From the NCBI RefSeq assembly GCF_017562075.2, contig NC_054081.1:14076528-14140527 (forward strand): 64,000 nt of DNA, given 5' to 3'. Below the pieces are notes generated by a model. That model worked only from the letters and a program-made list of their open reading frames with translations, was not told the origin of the DNA and did not search any database. The translations under genes and the position numbers were made by a program. Shown piece after piece: positions 13,710-26,592 of the stretch (positions are counted from its first letter, which is position 1; every line of letters begins with the position of its first letter). The DNA is from Anopheles merus (taxonomy: Eukaryota > Arthropoda > Insecta > Diptera > Culicidae).

Positions 13710-14965
13710 TTTCCGTTCCATTCTTCCTAAAAGCTTGCTTCGCTTCTTTGAAGTACACAAAGTCACCCAAGGATTGATAGTTGGAAAACATCAGTAAAGA
13801 GGATTATTCTAGCATTTTATTCAGCTTGAGTTGAGAAATTTAACGCGATTGCTGTTTGAAAGGTTCACTTGTTCTTTTAGAGGTCCTATAGGGTAAATAC
13901 TTATCCGAGTCTACGTCGGATGAATTCTTAGGTTCTTCGGGAGTTTCTCAAGGTAGTGTGCTTAATCCCCTTCTTTTCCTATTATACCTTAATGATGTTC
14001 GTTTGATTCTTCCTGCAGACAGTCATCTTCTTTACGCAGTGGATCATAATCTCTTCTATCCCATTAACTCTATCTCTGATTGTTTTCTTTTCCAGCCACT
14101 ATGGCATTACACTATCCCAATGGTGATGTATCAAATATGCTATCCCTGCTCCAGAATTGCTATATAAATGTTCTGTTTTATCATTGACTCGTTCTTCGAT
14201 TTCGATTACTCTTTAAGTATGTTTGTTAAATACAACTATGCTTTCTCTATTTGAGAACTTGCGGTAACTTTTGATGGTAAGCTCTCTTTTAATTCGCACC
14301 CTGAGAAACTTGTTGAAAAGACAATGAAGACCTAAAGTATTCTTCGTAAACTCACTGCATGCCTAAGTACGCTCTACTGCAGTTTAGAGCGTTCTACGCT
14401 TGATAATGCCAGTGTGGTTTGGCATGCCACTGGTAATACTCTGATAGAAATAGTTTTCTTCGTGGATGCTGCTCCTTTCATGCCACCATAGAATGTACCG
14501 TGTCAATTACTGGGCAATTACACATTTGAATGCCGAGAAAATAAATCCCAAGCTATTTTCATTACCAGTTTGTTTCTTCGCGAATTTGAATGTCTCAACT
14601 TATTTACCAAATTACCTCTCTATGCTCCATCGCGATCACACCGTCCCAGAGATCCCGTATTGATTCCTGCACGACGTACTAATTAAGGACAAAATGATCC
14701 TTTGCCTGTCAGTATGTAACATTTTAATTCGTTTTACCCTTACTTCGATTTTTATATGTCTTTTTCTATATTACGTGCTCGGCTTGCTCCGTTGGCTGTC
14801 ACGCATCCCTCTTTGTTATGACAGTTTAACGATTTCTTTCTAGTCTACGGTGATATCATACATAAGATTGAGTTAGTTAGTTTTTAACCTCATATGTATG
14901 ATTTGTATTAAGTCTTATCGTAGAGCTTAACCACAAAGGCAGACAGTTATTCTAAAATAAAGAAA
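13710..14965 (+). pseudogene. Decayed Jockey-like non-LTR retrotransposon
   Basis: Near 13940 the plus strand encodes SGVSQGSVLNPLLFLLYLND, close to the RT motif GVPQGS..GPLLF..IND. This is followed by LPADSHLLYAVDHNLFYPI, in which the usual YADD box reads YAVD, so a catalytic Asp is changed. Later fragments near 14270-14440 (LTFDGKLSFN, and a NASVVWHAT-like piece) match the region after the RT core. The copy ends at an A-rich tail with AATAAAG repeats near 14950-14965. Many stops and frameshifts make it non-functional. Confidence 0.75.
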
Positions 14966-17900
14966 TAAAGTCTCGTAAGAAAAATCAATCGAAGCAGGCA
15001 GCCGAGGCCTTAGTAGGCGTCAAATCGTTAGACCAATTCTCGGAAATGATTTTCCAATGCGCTCAAAAAATTGAAACGTACGCTAAAAACCAAGGATTTT
15101 TTTCAATAGATAATCAAAAAAGATGATCTATTCTAATCCATTTTTATTGAATTATCCCTTTTCGATCCTTTTGATCAAAATTGGTGTTTATGGCATGATG
15201 TGTTGCGAACATTTTTTTACTAGTTTAATTCCAGTGCACGGTTAAATCTGAACCTGCTTCTCTGAACGTCAGTCTTTCTTTTCTTTTTCTTTCTAGTATG
15301 GATACACATTCTATCTAGGCGATTGATAACAGCGCATGACTGACACTCTCAGCCATAGAGATAAACGGTTATAAACCTGTGCGATGAGGGCAGCAAAAGA
15401 TAGTGATTTCTGATGAAGTGATAAGATGTTCTCCAAAATTGAAAGAGACAGCTCAGGGCTATTTTTGAGCACATTGAATGAACTGCTTCTCTTCTGCCAT
15501 TTGTATCTTATAAGTATTGAAGTGTTATTTGGGCTGGATTGTGGCAATCAATGAATCAATGTCAGCTCGAACGACTCAATAACATACATGTCCTGGATTC
15601 ACACCAACAATGAACAGTTCTCCCGTAGCAAGGGAAAAAACATGTCTTATCTATTCGATTATATCAGCACTGTAAAAAGTGTTACTGAAGTTATGGGTGT
15701 TGCTAATAGTAGTAGAATAGTTTTACTCTTTCACTAAACTATTATTAAGCTTTGTTTTTTATATAAATTGGGTAATTATGAAAAATCAAAGACATAACAC
15801 AGCACAGGACACCAATTTGGAATGAATATAGAAAATATCTGAAATTCAGATTTCAGATTCAGAAAATATCTGAAATATTATTTAGATTATTTCTTTTGAA
15901 CATGCATTCCGTGTATCGTTCTTTTTTCTGATAAGGAGGCCCATGCCGTTCCTCAATTTTCAGAACTATTCCCATCACTAATTTATATGAGAATCGTAAA
16001 GCCGCTATTAGAATCAAGGCAGTTTAGATACAAAGTAAAACTATTTTTTTTTATTAATATTCAACTCGAGACAACTCGTTTGCAAGAATTGAATAAGTTT
16101 GCTAAATTGTAAATTTAACTATTGACTGCTCAGCATTTGGTATATTGTATTCTTGCAATCGATATGGCTCAACATGACGATGAATATTGCTAAGAAAATA
16201 CGGGTTATTTGCAATAAAAGTGCCTCATTCCGAAGAGCAGGTTTTGTTATTAATTCGGTAGCTTATTCATTTTTATAGAGACTTTGGTACCATTGGCCCA
16301 ATTTGCCTTTGCCAAAAACCCAACCCAATTGCCAAAAACCCTTGTTGTATGATACTCGTTCCGTAGTTCTTCGTGAGAAAAAAAGAGAATAATTAGAGTA
16401 TAGGGATGTAGTTGTACGTTACAGCTTCCAGGCGGCCAGTTGCTACTAATCAGCGCCAAAAGTTCTTTGAATTTATTTGGGGAAAATTTTGAACCAGGTT
16501 TCTGGAGTACCTCATGCTGTTTCTAAACCTCTTGGCGTATCATTTACCAAAGATATCAAGCTGTGGAGCAATGCCTGGAACTAACATCTCGGAAGGTGTC
16601 ACACTTTTTTCGACATACAGCTCCCTTGATTGTGATTTCAAGCTCCAGATAGCGAACAGTAGACGCATCCTCCTCAGTCGCCCGGCTAGAAAAACCCTCC
16701 TCTCACCCAACGTTATGTTATTGTCAGCTTCCAGCTGTTGTTTATCATTGAATGTAGCGATGCTACACCACATTCAGCCGCACCTTGAAGTGGATCTGGT
16801 AGCGCAAACAGTAGACAAATGCTTCCCAACGCCTTTTTGTCCAGGGTCCAGGGCGGGAACTGGGAAACAATTGTACGAGAAAAGTGATTTGTGGACCCCC
16901 GCCAGATCCCATTTCCCCCTCCGCAAACGGTGGCTCTTGATGAGGAACATCAGTGTGCCTGACCGGTGCCAGCGTGGGTCCAGTGCTTCGCATGATTCAG
17001 TGGTTCCCCTTACGCGACACCTCTGCGCGATGCATCATTCCGTTATGACTTCTCACGGCCCTGTTTTGTATCTTCCTCGTCGTCTCGGTTCGCCACAATC
17101 GCTGGATAAATCATCCTGCAAAAGCGAGCACCCCAAAGGAAGTCCCCAAAGCTCTCACTTTCGTACGCAACCCTAGAGCTCGGCGGGAGTAGATCATCGC
17201 GGGAAGCTTATTGGCTTACGTCGCACCACCATGCGTACCATGCGTAAAGCTGATGAAGGGAAGGTGGTTGTTGTTTTTTGGGAAGTGACGGTATGCTGTA
17301 CTCTTCTCTCGAAAAAAAAACGACATGATCGCACACTCACAAAACACAAAACACAAAAAAAGCACGAAACTAAACCAGGTGAAGTACACACACCGGGTAC
17401 GATGAAACAATCAGCCCTGATTAGTACACACTTTCACGGGCGCCCTTTTGTTTGGCATTTTCCGGGAGGTGGGAAAGTTCCCTGTCCCTCCCTCGCCGTG
17501 CGGCGATTGTCATCCGATTCGACCGCATCATACGATGCATTAGACGCATCGCTTGGGATCTCCAAAAGTGTTCTCCAAAAAAACCACACACCAACCTCCA
17601 CTACAAAACAAAACCCTCCAAGACACTACGCGCCTAATCTCTTGGGAAGCGTTAATTATTAACCTTTTCAGATGTAAGTGCTGGTGCTTCCCAGCCGTCC
17701 CAGCTGGCCACCGCGCGGCTGCCCTTTAGCAGGGGAGAAGGGGTGTAATTTTCCGTACGGTGTGTGACGGGGCACTTAACTTCCGAAAGTCCCCCGCGCA
17801 TATCTGCTGTCAACTTTGCGTTAACTATCGATGACGCGTCGGCAGCTACCGAAACCCGAGCTAGAGTACCAAAAAAAAAACGCTCACACACACACACGAA

Positions 17901-18769
17901 AAGGGAGAGGAAAACGACTCTCTGCCACCAATTAAGACCCTCCCACACCTCGCTCTGTGTGCCACCCCACGCGAAGATCTCGATGGGGGCGTAGGTTCGG
18001 AATGCAGTAGGCACTGCTGCCGGTGGGCCGATGAAAGTTCGAAGCCTTCCCCCCCCCCCGCTCAGCACAGCGAAGCGGTAGTTGGTGAAAAGTGAAAATT
18101 TTGAAGGCCACCGACCCGCTCGTGCGTACCGAGTACGTACCGCACGCCGAATCGATTAAACGGTGCGGTTCGATTTTCGCGGCCATTGCCATCGAGGTGG
18201 CCCTCCCTAGGTGTCTACCCTGCCCGCACTGTTCGTTTTGTATATGTGTGTGTGTGTGTGTGAAATGAGGGCGTTCACCTTTCAGAGCAGAGGTAAGGCG
18301 CGCCTTGCACACCATACGCATGTCACCTTAATGGGCTTTTAATGAGTGGATCATTGCTGGGTCTTGGCCGTCTGGCCCATGCGGATGCCGGATGCCGGAT
18401 TATGCGATATAGCCCGATATTCGGAGGATGCGCCTCCCACACGGAGAGTCCCAGGTAATGGTCACCCCTGGGTGCGCTGTTGATTGATAGGGACAAGGGT
18501 CAAATGCTAAGCAGGAATCAATGCGTAGCACGACCGAAGAGCTTTGGACTAGGTGGAACATTACAGACAATTCCGGCATTTACAGCATCCCCAGGTTCTT
18601 TGAGGATGTTGCTAATGCCTCGAGAATCGTTGGATCACTGATAGCAGTAGTGAAAAGATAACAGATAGGAGAAACTTGAGGAATTTAGGATGTGGGGAAG
18701 TAAGTACTATATCGATATTTCCCACTGACCTTAGTAGTTCTTTTTCTTGAAGATAACAATAGTCTAAAT
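14966..18769. other. Spacer with AT-rich left half and GC-richer right half
   Basis: The part to about 16480 is AT-rich and probably contains decayed repeats. From 16500 to 18400 the sequence is unique and GC-richer, with a C-run at 18050-18058 and a TG run at 18243-18261. A 220-residue plus-strand frame (16514-17176) and its minus-strand overlaps show no domain and no splice partners, so no gene is called. Confidence 0.35.
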
Positions 18770-19471
18770 CAGCGGTCGGCAAAGTCCGACCCGCGGGTCA
18801 AATGCGTCCCGCAGCAACGTTCAATCTGGCCCGCGAATGGATTGGACTAAAGATGGGAAGGAACTATTCGTATACAAATTACTGAAGATCCTTTAGTTTA
18901 ACATTTAAAATCATCGTACAGTTTCAACTTTAATTAAAGTACTATGGAATGACGGATCTTTCAGTATGTTCGAACCCGAGGTCAATATCACCGTAACCGT
19001 AAACGGTTGACTAGACTAGAAATAATAGAGATAATTTCTTTACATGTACATCATTTGAAAGGTGATTATTTAAGCTTACTTGCACAAATAAATCTAAGAC
19101 TTTGCGAGTTGTCTTTGGTCAGTAATCCGGAATGTATTCTTCTATGGCAGTGGACGAAGACATGCGTGCAGGCATTAATTAAGTTCTACCTTCGATTTTT
19201 ATCCATTCCTTGAAAATTTTCGTGACAAAATTGTTAGAGTAGAGCTTTTGCATCATGTCGGTCTAGAATAATCGATGGGACACATGCGACGGATGTGTTG
19301 GGCCAGTTTGCGGTCTAGAGGTGTCATATCGAAATACTGCCGAAATTCACCTAAAATTATCGCAGGAGAGCACAGCGAACTCGATGGCTAGATCAGGTGA
19401 AGCGAGACCTGTCGGAGATCGGGTGTCTATAAGGAATTTAGTCCTTTGCCTAAACATTTTGCCGACCGCTG
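18770..19471. mobile_element. hAT-type non-autonomous element
   Basis: The element begins CAGCGGTCGGCAAAG and ends with the complement of CAGCGGTCGGCAAAA. It is flanked by 8-bp near-duplications GTCTAAAT (18762-18769) and TTCTAAAT (19472-19479), 7 of 8 matching. An 8-bp TSD with CAGYGGTYRGCAAA-like ends is diagnostic of hAT. No transposase ORF is present. Near its right end it carries a fragment of a retrotransposon RT tail. Confidence 0.85.
19370..19432 (+). pseudogene. Reverse transcriptase tail fragment inside a hAT element
   Basis: The plus strand encodes RTRWLDQVKRDLSEIGCL, followed by a stop. This matches the C-terminal tail of the RT remnants at 1280-2840 and 56280-57345 (RWLDQVKQDL and LNDQLKQDLSENGCV). 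It is a short relic with no remaining RT core. Confidence 0.6.
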
Positions 19472-19659
19472 TTCTAAATGATTAGTAAACTTTTTATAAC
19501 TAACCTGACGTTCAGGAATTTTACAGACAGGAAAAAGATCTGTTCTATTTATGGACCACTATGGCCATAGGGAATAGGCATATCTAGAATAATAATTAAA
19601 CATATTTCATCAAGAATCTTTGAACAAACTCTCCAATATATATATTTCCTCATTATATG

Positions 19660-19660
19660 N
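19660..19660. other. Ambiguous base (n)
   Basis: One undetermined base lies in an AT-rich stretch between transposon copies. It affects no called gene. Confidence 0.95.
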
Positions 19661-19984
19661 AGGCCACGGAAGACATATATGCAAAACTAAGTGATCCGTG
19701 ATCTAACGTGATCAACACGCACTTAACAATTTAGTCGTGTCATGCATATAGACCGTGACCCCATGTGCATAACTAACTGTCCTGTTATGATTAAACCAAC
19801 AAGTCAGAGAACAGCCAGGCCCATTAGAGATACGGGCAAGCCTTGAACCTAACAAAACAAAGCAGAAGAACCTAGAGAAAAGACATAGTTACAATGTTCA
19901 GAGTAGTCGGTATTTGCTTTAGACACCGCGACAGACATTTTCCAGATGAATCATATACTGGGGCGGATTAAGCACTAAGCAAAG

Positions 19985-20883
19985 TAGCGGAACTTGGGGC
20001 AAGTGTGCCACCTTAAGCATTTCAAGTCATAACTCACTAAAACGTGTTTTTCAAAAGCCGATTTAAATCTCATAACCATTTTACATCTATTTCCTCACTT
20101 ATAAATGAGTTTCGCTTGAAAAAAGTGCAAACAAAACAGTTTTTGAAATGTTTTAAAAAGGGTCCAAAAAGAAGTTGTTTTTTGGGCTATGGGGCAAGAG
20201 TGCCACTCGTATGGGGCAAGACGGCCACCTGGTTAAAATAACCGTATTTCTTAGATAATTGGCAATTATTACGTGTGTACCACTAGTGTATGTATTCCTA
20301 CATGTATTTAGTCACCAATGAACCCTTTTTGACCACCAACTGTACCACAATATGGTTTGTTACTGTTCTGTTTTTCTGGGGTGGAATCCGCTCACAATAG
20401 CGCACCATTCCGCAGCACGCTACAACAATGTTTACATTTTTGACAGCTCGTGCCTATGAAAGATAGTGGCACACTTGCCCCAAATAGAGATGGTTCTTTT
20501 GCCCCAAAAGTTGTAACTTTTTTGAAATGGAATTTTTCAGTGACAAAAAGAAAGTTTTTTTCAACTAACCTCACAAAAAATTTCACGTTTTCTTAGCTAT
20601 ACGGTGGTGTAAATATTTTCTCAGTTGATTGTTCGCATGATTTTTGAGAGCTTATTTGGTTGGATTAAAAAATTATAATATTCTGCTCAATTTTGAAACT
20701 CAATATAAATCAGTTTAAAACAATGGGATATATCGATTGGTCTATATGAAATCAGGCTCAGAATACCTAGTCATTGGAAAGCAACCAACTGTATACACAA
20801 TTGATCATTAAACTAAAGTTTTTAAGGAAAAATGCTTGGTGGCACTCTTGCCCCGTATGGCACACTTGCCCCAAATTCCGCTA
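19985..20883. mobile_element. Terminal-inverted-repeat element with GGGGCAAG motifs
   Basis: Left end TAGCGGAACTTGGGGCAAG and the complement of the right end, TAGCGGAATTTGGGGCAAG, form inverted termini of about 26 bp that continue into TGTGCCA. Further internal copies of GGGGCAAGAGTGCCA in both orientations occur near 20190-20225, 20470 and 20845. No transposase ORF is present. A TSD is not clear (at most 2 bp). Confidence 0.75.
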
Positions 20884-21789
20884 AGCGGCCGCGTGAGGCC
20901 CCGTGAGCTGGAGACGCCCGCTCTCTAGTAAAATTGCTACTCAATGCTTCTCTGATTGAGAAGTTTTTATTTAACTCCCTGTTCGACGCTTCAACCAGGC
21001 ATACAATCGCGCGACCACTTAGGGCCTCCTCTCGTTTTAGTTCTCCTTTTAATACATTCATACTTTCTGGTATAGATTGAAGAATCTATTTGCCTCATAG
21101 CCCCCAAAGTGAAAAGGTCCCAAGGTCCCAATATCTCAGATTCTGGATGTTGATTGCTCCAAAGTCATCTCCCGAAGGTCATCTTCAATTGAGGTTGATG
21201 TTGGTCGTTACAGACTGGTGTACACGTGTGTTTTGAAACATTAGCAAACATCACAAAATAATCTCAGCATGAATATGCCAAGTGCTCAACGGCTCTAGAA
21301 TTAGACACTCTTCAGAATATCCTTAAAATGAGAAATAGGTAAACATTTGTTTAAACCAAAAATAACTAACAATAATCACCGATTCCTCAAAATGCGCCGT
21401 AAGATGTTTTCCGACGTCTTGGTGCACAAAAGGAGGAATAGCAACAAAAACAACAACAACAGAGTTTCCCCTAACAACACAAGGACACCACGCCAAAAGC
21501 TCCAAAACTGCTTTTGCACAAACTTTCCAGCCCACGAGGCTCGCAGCGCAACCTACTGGGAGGCAAAACAACATTCCACCCCGAAGCGGAAAATCATCAA
21601 CATTCCTTTCCCCTGAGATAGTGACCCACACACACACACGCACACATCACAACCCAGTCGGCCCCTGGTCAGATTTCGGATCGTCTCCCGTTGCCGTTCT
21701 CGCCGGCTGCTGCCACCGATCAATCAAAACTAAAACCCTTTCCGGTGCCTCTATCGCACCGAAAAATCCCGAACATCAGCCACCACCAG

Positions 21790-21791
<2 letters not shown>

Positions 21792-21876
<85 letters not shown>

Positions 21877-21888
21877 TGTGTGTGTTTG
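21792..21888 (+). repeat. (TG)n microsatellite
   Basis: An almost pure TG array of about 80 bases with one interruption near its right end. It is a likely polymorphic locus and prone to length error in assembly. Confidence 0.95.
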
Positions 21889-23585
21889 CGGTGGTCCCCG
21901 AGTGCGGGCCCGCGAGCCTCGGGGCTACTTTCGCTGCGCGGTGTGCTGCCAGCGTGAAACATTCACCGGATTAATGGATTAATTAGCGGAATCGGCATCC
22001 CGAAACAGGGTCACACCACCACACAGACCCGGGACCAGCACTCGCCGAAGCCACCGGGATCCGAAACTGGTAGTCCCGCGGGCGGTACCGGGACACCGTG
22101 GCCTTTTTTCCCCGTGGCCAAAAGAAATAAAACTGAAAATAAAATATAGAAACCACCGCGTTGGCCGGTCAAAACGGGCGAGCTGTAGACCCGCTGTAGG
22201 TACGCGGTCGCTGGGTCTAGGTCTGTCTGGGAGCGGCAAACCTCGTGTTGCAGGGCTGCTTGTGGTGCAGCAATTGCGCCAAACTGTGCCCAAACAACAC
22301 ACATGGACACATTCTGCTTGTGTCAGTGTCTTAAGAGCCCGATAATGCTCGAGCCATTCTGGTGGAGCAAGGTGACAAGATAAAACGTCTCTGCCTATCG
22401 TCAGGTTCAATTCAGGTTCCCAACTGCTTCCACGCGTGTCTGTGACCGCGTAACGTTGCCAAGGGAGAGTGGTGTCGGGGTGTCAAACGCATCATTACCA
22501 TGTGATGCGCTATTCGTCATTTATGCTTCCTCCCTTACCTCATCATCGTTCATTTTCTTACTTTCACACGCTTACTACACACACACAAACACTACCACTT
22601 GGCTAATGGTTACCCTCTCCCTCCTCTGGCCTTCTCATCGCTGCGGAATGGCAGCGTTTCCGTGCGCCTAATGATGGCGCGAGCGCGCACTCACATGCCA
22701 CAGCCCAGACGCCGGGGGTCCCCACCAGGCCACTATCGGAGCAATTGATGCCACAATTATGCCGGCCCGTCTATCGAATGTGCGGCGCAGAGCGCAGCCA
22801 GAGCGGTTTATCGAAAGTGAAAATCATCCCTCCCTCCCATATCCCATATTCCGTTCCTGCCTCCGCTCCTTTCTTCAACCGGAGCCGGTGTAACGTTTTC
22901 CCTTTTTAAATCCCCCACAGCTGAGCGGTGCATGCCGATGATGGCAGGAAGAGTATCATTATGGGGGGGGCGAAGAGGGTATGGCATTATTATATGACCG
23001 CAGACAGAACTGAAGATGCTCTTTTCCCGCCCCAACCTCGCTCCCGCCGATGTGCTTTCTTTTCCCCCGTGCTCATTGCTCCACTCAGGGCCGTGGGGAT
23101 GGCGACCGTGAATGATCTTGTAAGATTATTTACATTTTTTTTTTGCTAACTAACTTACAAAACTCTCTCACACACACACACACACACACAACCAACACAT
23201 GCACGTAACTAGCGTTTAGCTTTCACGCATTCTCCACTGCTCTTGAACGAAGGTGGTGCGAGTTTGTTTTGTATTTCGTTTTATTGTGACAAGAAAGGAA
23301 AACAATACGACAATAGTTCATAATAATATAATATTATGCAACGGAATCGCATCTAAATCATCTCATCTGTGTTCCTACACGCGCCCGCCACCACCCTCGG
23401 TCGGGCTCTCATTTCGCTCCCTCCCTTTGCGCTTCCCTATTTTCCCGTTCCCCCCTGAACATTGTTTTTCTTAAATTCATTGTTCGATTAATGCCGACCG
23501 AGCTCGTATCGTCGCAACTGGCGCAGCAGTTTTCCTGCTGAAAGGGCTTGCTTGCTTGCTTAGGTGACGAGTGTAAGAGTGCGTA

Positions 23586-23587
<2 letters not shown>

Positions 23588-23675
<88 letters not shown>

Positions 23676-23696
23676 TGTGTGTGTGGGGGGGGGGGG
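23588..23696 (+). repeat. (TG)n microsatellite ending in a G-run
   Basis: About 95 bases of TG with a single TT interruption are followed directly by a run of about 12 G. It lies just left of the hAT element at 23719. Confidence 0.95.
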
Positions 23697-23718
23697 TGTC
23701 TATATTCTCAATTTAAAC

Positions 23719-25276
23719 CAGAGTCTTATGGTTTGACCCGCGACCGCTTGAGCCAAAGTTTATTTGTAGCAGCATTTCTGCTTATACAGTACATGTCAGT
23801 CAACTCGGGACTCCTGAAATATGAAGAGATTTTCAACTTCGCCAGTTGCTCTATGAATTGTCAGAACATGCATCATTATACAGAGTTTCCCAGGAGTTCT
23901 CCTAGCTGTGGGACACTTTATTGCCTCTTTCTTCGGTGAAATGAACTTAATGTAATGGGAATTGGACTCCATAGCAACCTTGTTGGACAAATCCAACAGG
24001 AATTTCCAAGGAACCTGTTCAAAAAGCGTGCAATAGAGTCCAATTTCCAATATATGAAGTTCATTTCCCATAGGAAAGAGTCAAGCAAGTCGGTGGCGGA
24101 TTTAGGGTGTTTGGGACCCTAAGCGTTAAAAGGAATGGAGGCTCCTCTTTTGGTGTCAAGCGGGCGGTTGTGGTTATTTTAACAAAACTTAGCTTTAAAT
24201 TCCAAACAAATTTTAGTAAAATGGTTTAAAAAACCAATGAAAATTATGTTATACACTTTCCGATGATTTAATGTGTTATCAAAACATTTTTTAATGAACA
24301 ATTTTTAAAACAAACAACTCACGGTTTAGTTTCAACCTTATACAATATCGTGAATGTCTTTCTCATGTGTATGTAGTTTAGGGAACATTACTTGTTTGTA
24401 TTGTTAAGCCATCAATCAAGGCACTTGACCAAGAAAGCAATTTCTATAAGAAAAAGACTTGTAGAAATTTAACAGACAAATTAACAAAATAACTCAGCTA
24501 ACAGGAAAAGCTCTCACACTTTTTTGGCATATTGTTTTGGAAAAGGTCGAACCCATCTTTAGGTATACTAAAGATATAACATTATATTTCTGCAAAATGG
24601 TTAGAAATCAGATCAAATCAGATGTGTTACGTTTGATAGGATGTTACAAAGGATCTCAAGCTTTCCATCGGGCATCCTACCAAGACCAATGTGATTAGAT
24701 CAACTATATGTGGGCCTAAAACTCTGATTTTGGCCGCCATAATGAATGAAGATTTCTATGGAGATTGACAGGAAGCGAATAAAGGGTACTAAGGACTTGT
24801 ATGACATCTTCCACTCCTCTGTAAAGATCTGAACTGGACTGAACGATCTGTTGTAAGTTATGGACTTTAGACAGCATCAAAAGTAAGAATTCGCGTCTTT
24901 AATTCTATCTCAAAAATATTGATGATCAAAATGACTCCAATATCAACCTTTCTTTACAAAATTTACTGCTCTGCATTGGAACTAACGCGTTAGTCATGGC
25001 CAGATTTTGCACATTATTTTTGTGTACTGAATCTTGTTAATTGCCATAAAACTATGATGCAAATGTAGGAAATATCAGGGGCCTATGACCAATTGAACCA
25101 CTTTTTTACGTCAAAGATTAAACTTTTCTAACGTAACTATCGTCTCAAAATGAAAAGAGCGGCTAAAGATTTTGTATCATATCATATCATTTATCATGTA
25201 AAAATTAGGCTGCGGCTCGTGCTACTATTTTCTGTGGCATTTTGGCCCGCGGGGTCAAATGAGTTTGACATCGCTG
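23719..25276. mobile_element. hAT-type non-autonomous element with perfect 8-bp duplication
   Basis: The element is bounded by ATTTAAAC at 23711-23718 and 25277-25284. The left end is CAGAGTCTTATGGTTTGACC and the complement of the right end is CAGCGATGTCAAACTCATTT, with GACCCGCG (left) and GACCCCGCGGGCC (right) further in. No transposase ORF is seen. A related-family MITE fragment (23882-24082) lies inside. Confidence 0.82.
23882..24082. mobile_element. MITE fragment, CAGGGTTTTCC family
   Basis: It begins TA/CAGAGTTTCCCAGGAG and shares GGACACTT, the CTCTATGG-like centre and the GAGTCCAATT segment with the intact copy at 52053-52296. The expected right end is missing, so it is truncated. It sits inside the hAT element and was inserted there or carried with it. 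Confidence 0.65.
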
Positions 25277-25284
25277 ATTTAAAC

Positions 25285-26592
25285 CTTGAGAAATATTTCA
25301 CGGAATTTGAATAAATGAGGAGCACATTCAGCTATTCGTTCAGCATTGCAACGTTTACCGAATCACTCAGTAAATTGGTATGCCCATCCAAAAGACATCC
25401 CCTAAAATCATAGCAATGGTTGAAAAGTGACGCAATGTTTCTTTCGAATTAATAATTCTATTGATGCGGAGAGGAATTGCCAATCCTCGTAGCTCATGCG
25501 ATACGGCAAGGAATGGCTAACAATGAAGAATGTTAGAAAATTCGATTTAAATTTCTGACTAAAACAAAATTAAATCGAATAAGGCTAATTCTTCTTCTTT
25601 GTTTCTAATTCGAGTGCACCTCTTGAAAAAAAAAAAGTTAATTATTGTAGCTGATACTTTACGCAACGAAACGGGTTCTTTCAATCATTCCCTCTGAACA
25701 TTTGAAATCTGCTTGCGATGGTCGAAAGCGCCTACCAAAATCATTCTTTTCCCATACGACGAAGCGAAGATCGTGTTTGCTTTGATGTTTCGACTGGCAA
25801 GTTGATTTGATCGTATGTCGGTTTGATTGTATGCTGGTCGGTTAGACGGCAAATTGTTTCCTGGTTTTGCTGATTGCTGAATTTAATGTACTATACTGCA
25901 ATGCATTCGGTACACCGCTTTGCTGAATGCTCAATCGAATAGCGACAATAGTGCTGAAAATTTGTAAATGTAAATGTAAACAAAAGCCCCTACTGAAAGA
26001 GAATACGATAATTTAGTGTGTAGTGTAAGCCCTGTACTTCCGATTTCAACTTAATTCGGAATCTAATGCTCAATCACTTCCACATACAGACACTCACACA
26101 CACACACACTCGCCCATTCTCGCATCATTCTCATCGCCTCAGTGAACTAGCCGGTGTTTGGGTGCAAGCTGCAAATTTTTGAACAAATGAATAACAAACT
26201 ACCCTCTGCCTCTGGCTGTTTGGTTTACACTAACTACAGTTCTATTCATGTTCAAATGTGTTACAAGAGTAAGGAAAATAATGCCATTCCAGGGCAATCG
26301 TGGCCTCAAAGTAAACTGTTCTCAAAATAGTTTCAGTTCAAATTCAAAATTTTTATCTCAAAGAAAGCCAGCAAACAAAATAGAGCTTTTCCCCCGTCTT
26401 GTAATGAATTATGTCCAAGTTCCAAATTACGTTTCGATACAGCTTTCGATGTGTAAATTAGTAGAGAAGTATTTAAAAAAAAATGCATGGCCCTTTTTTC
26501 AACCACACGACGCAAACTATAAAATCCTCTCGTTTGCTTCTAAACCTAAGTCCATCCTTGCCCTAGCGTAGCTTGTCGCGCGTCTGGTCGCT
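25285..26592. other. Spacer and 3' flank of the BTB gene
   Basis: AT-rich sequence with a CA run near 26096-26110. The 3' untranslated region of the leftward BTB gene should lie at its right end. A plus-strand frame at 26248-26571 has no domain and is regarded as a shadow. Confidence 0.4.

Larger units (their letters stand above)
20884..23718. other. Unique spacer with long dinucleotide arrays
   Basis: Apart from the two TG arrays listed separately it is unique sequence with short CA runs (21627-21640, 23168-23191). Open frames dominated by Val-Cys or Thr-His are read-throughs of the arrays. No gene is supported. Confidence 0.4.
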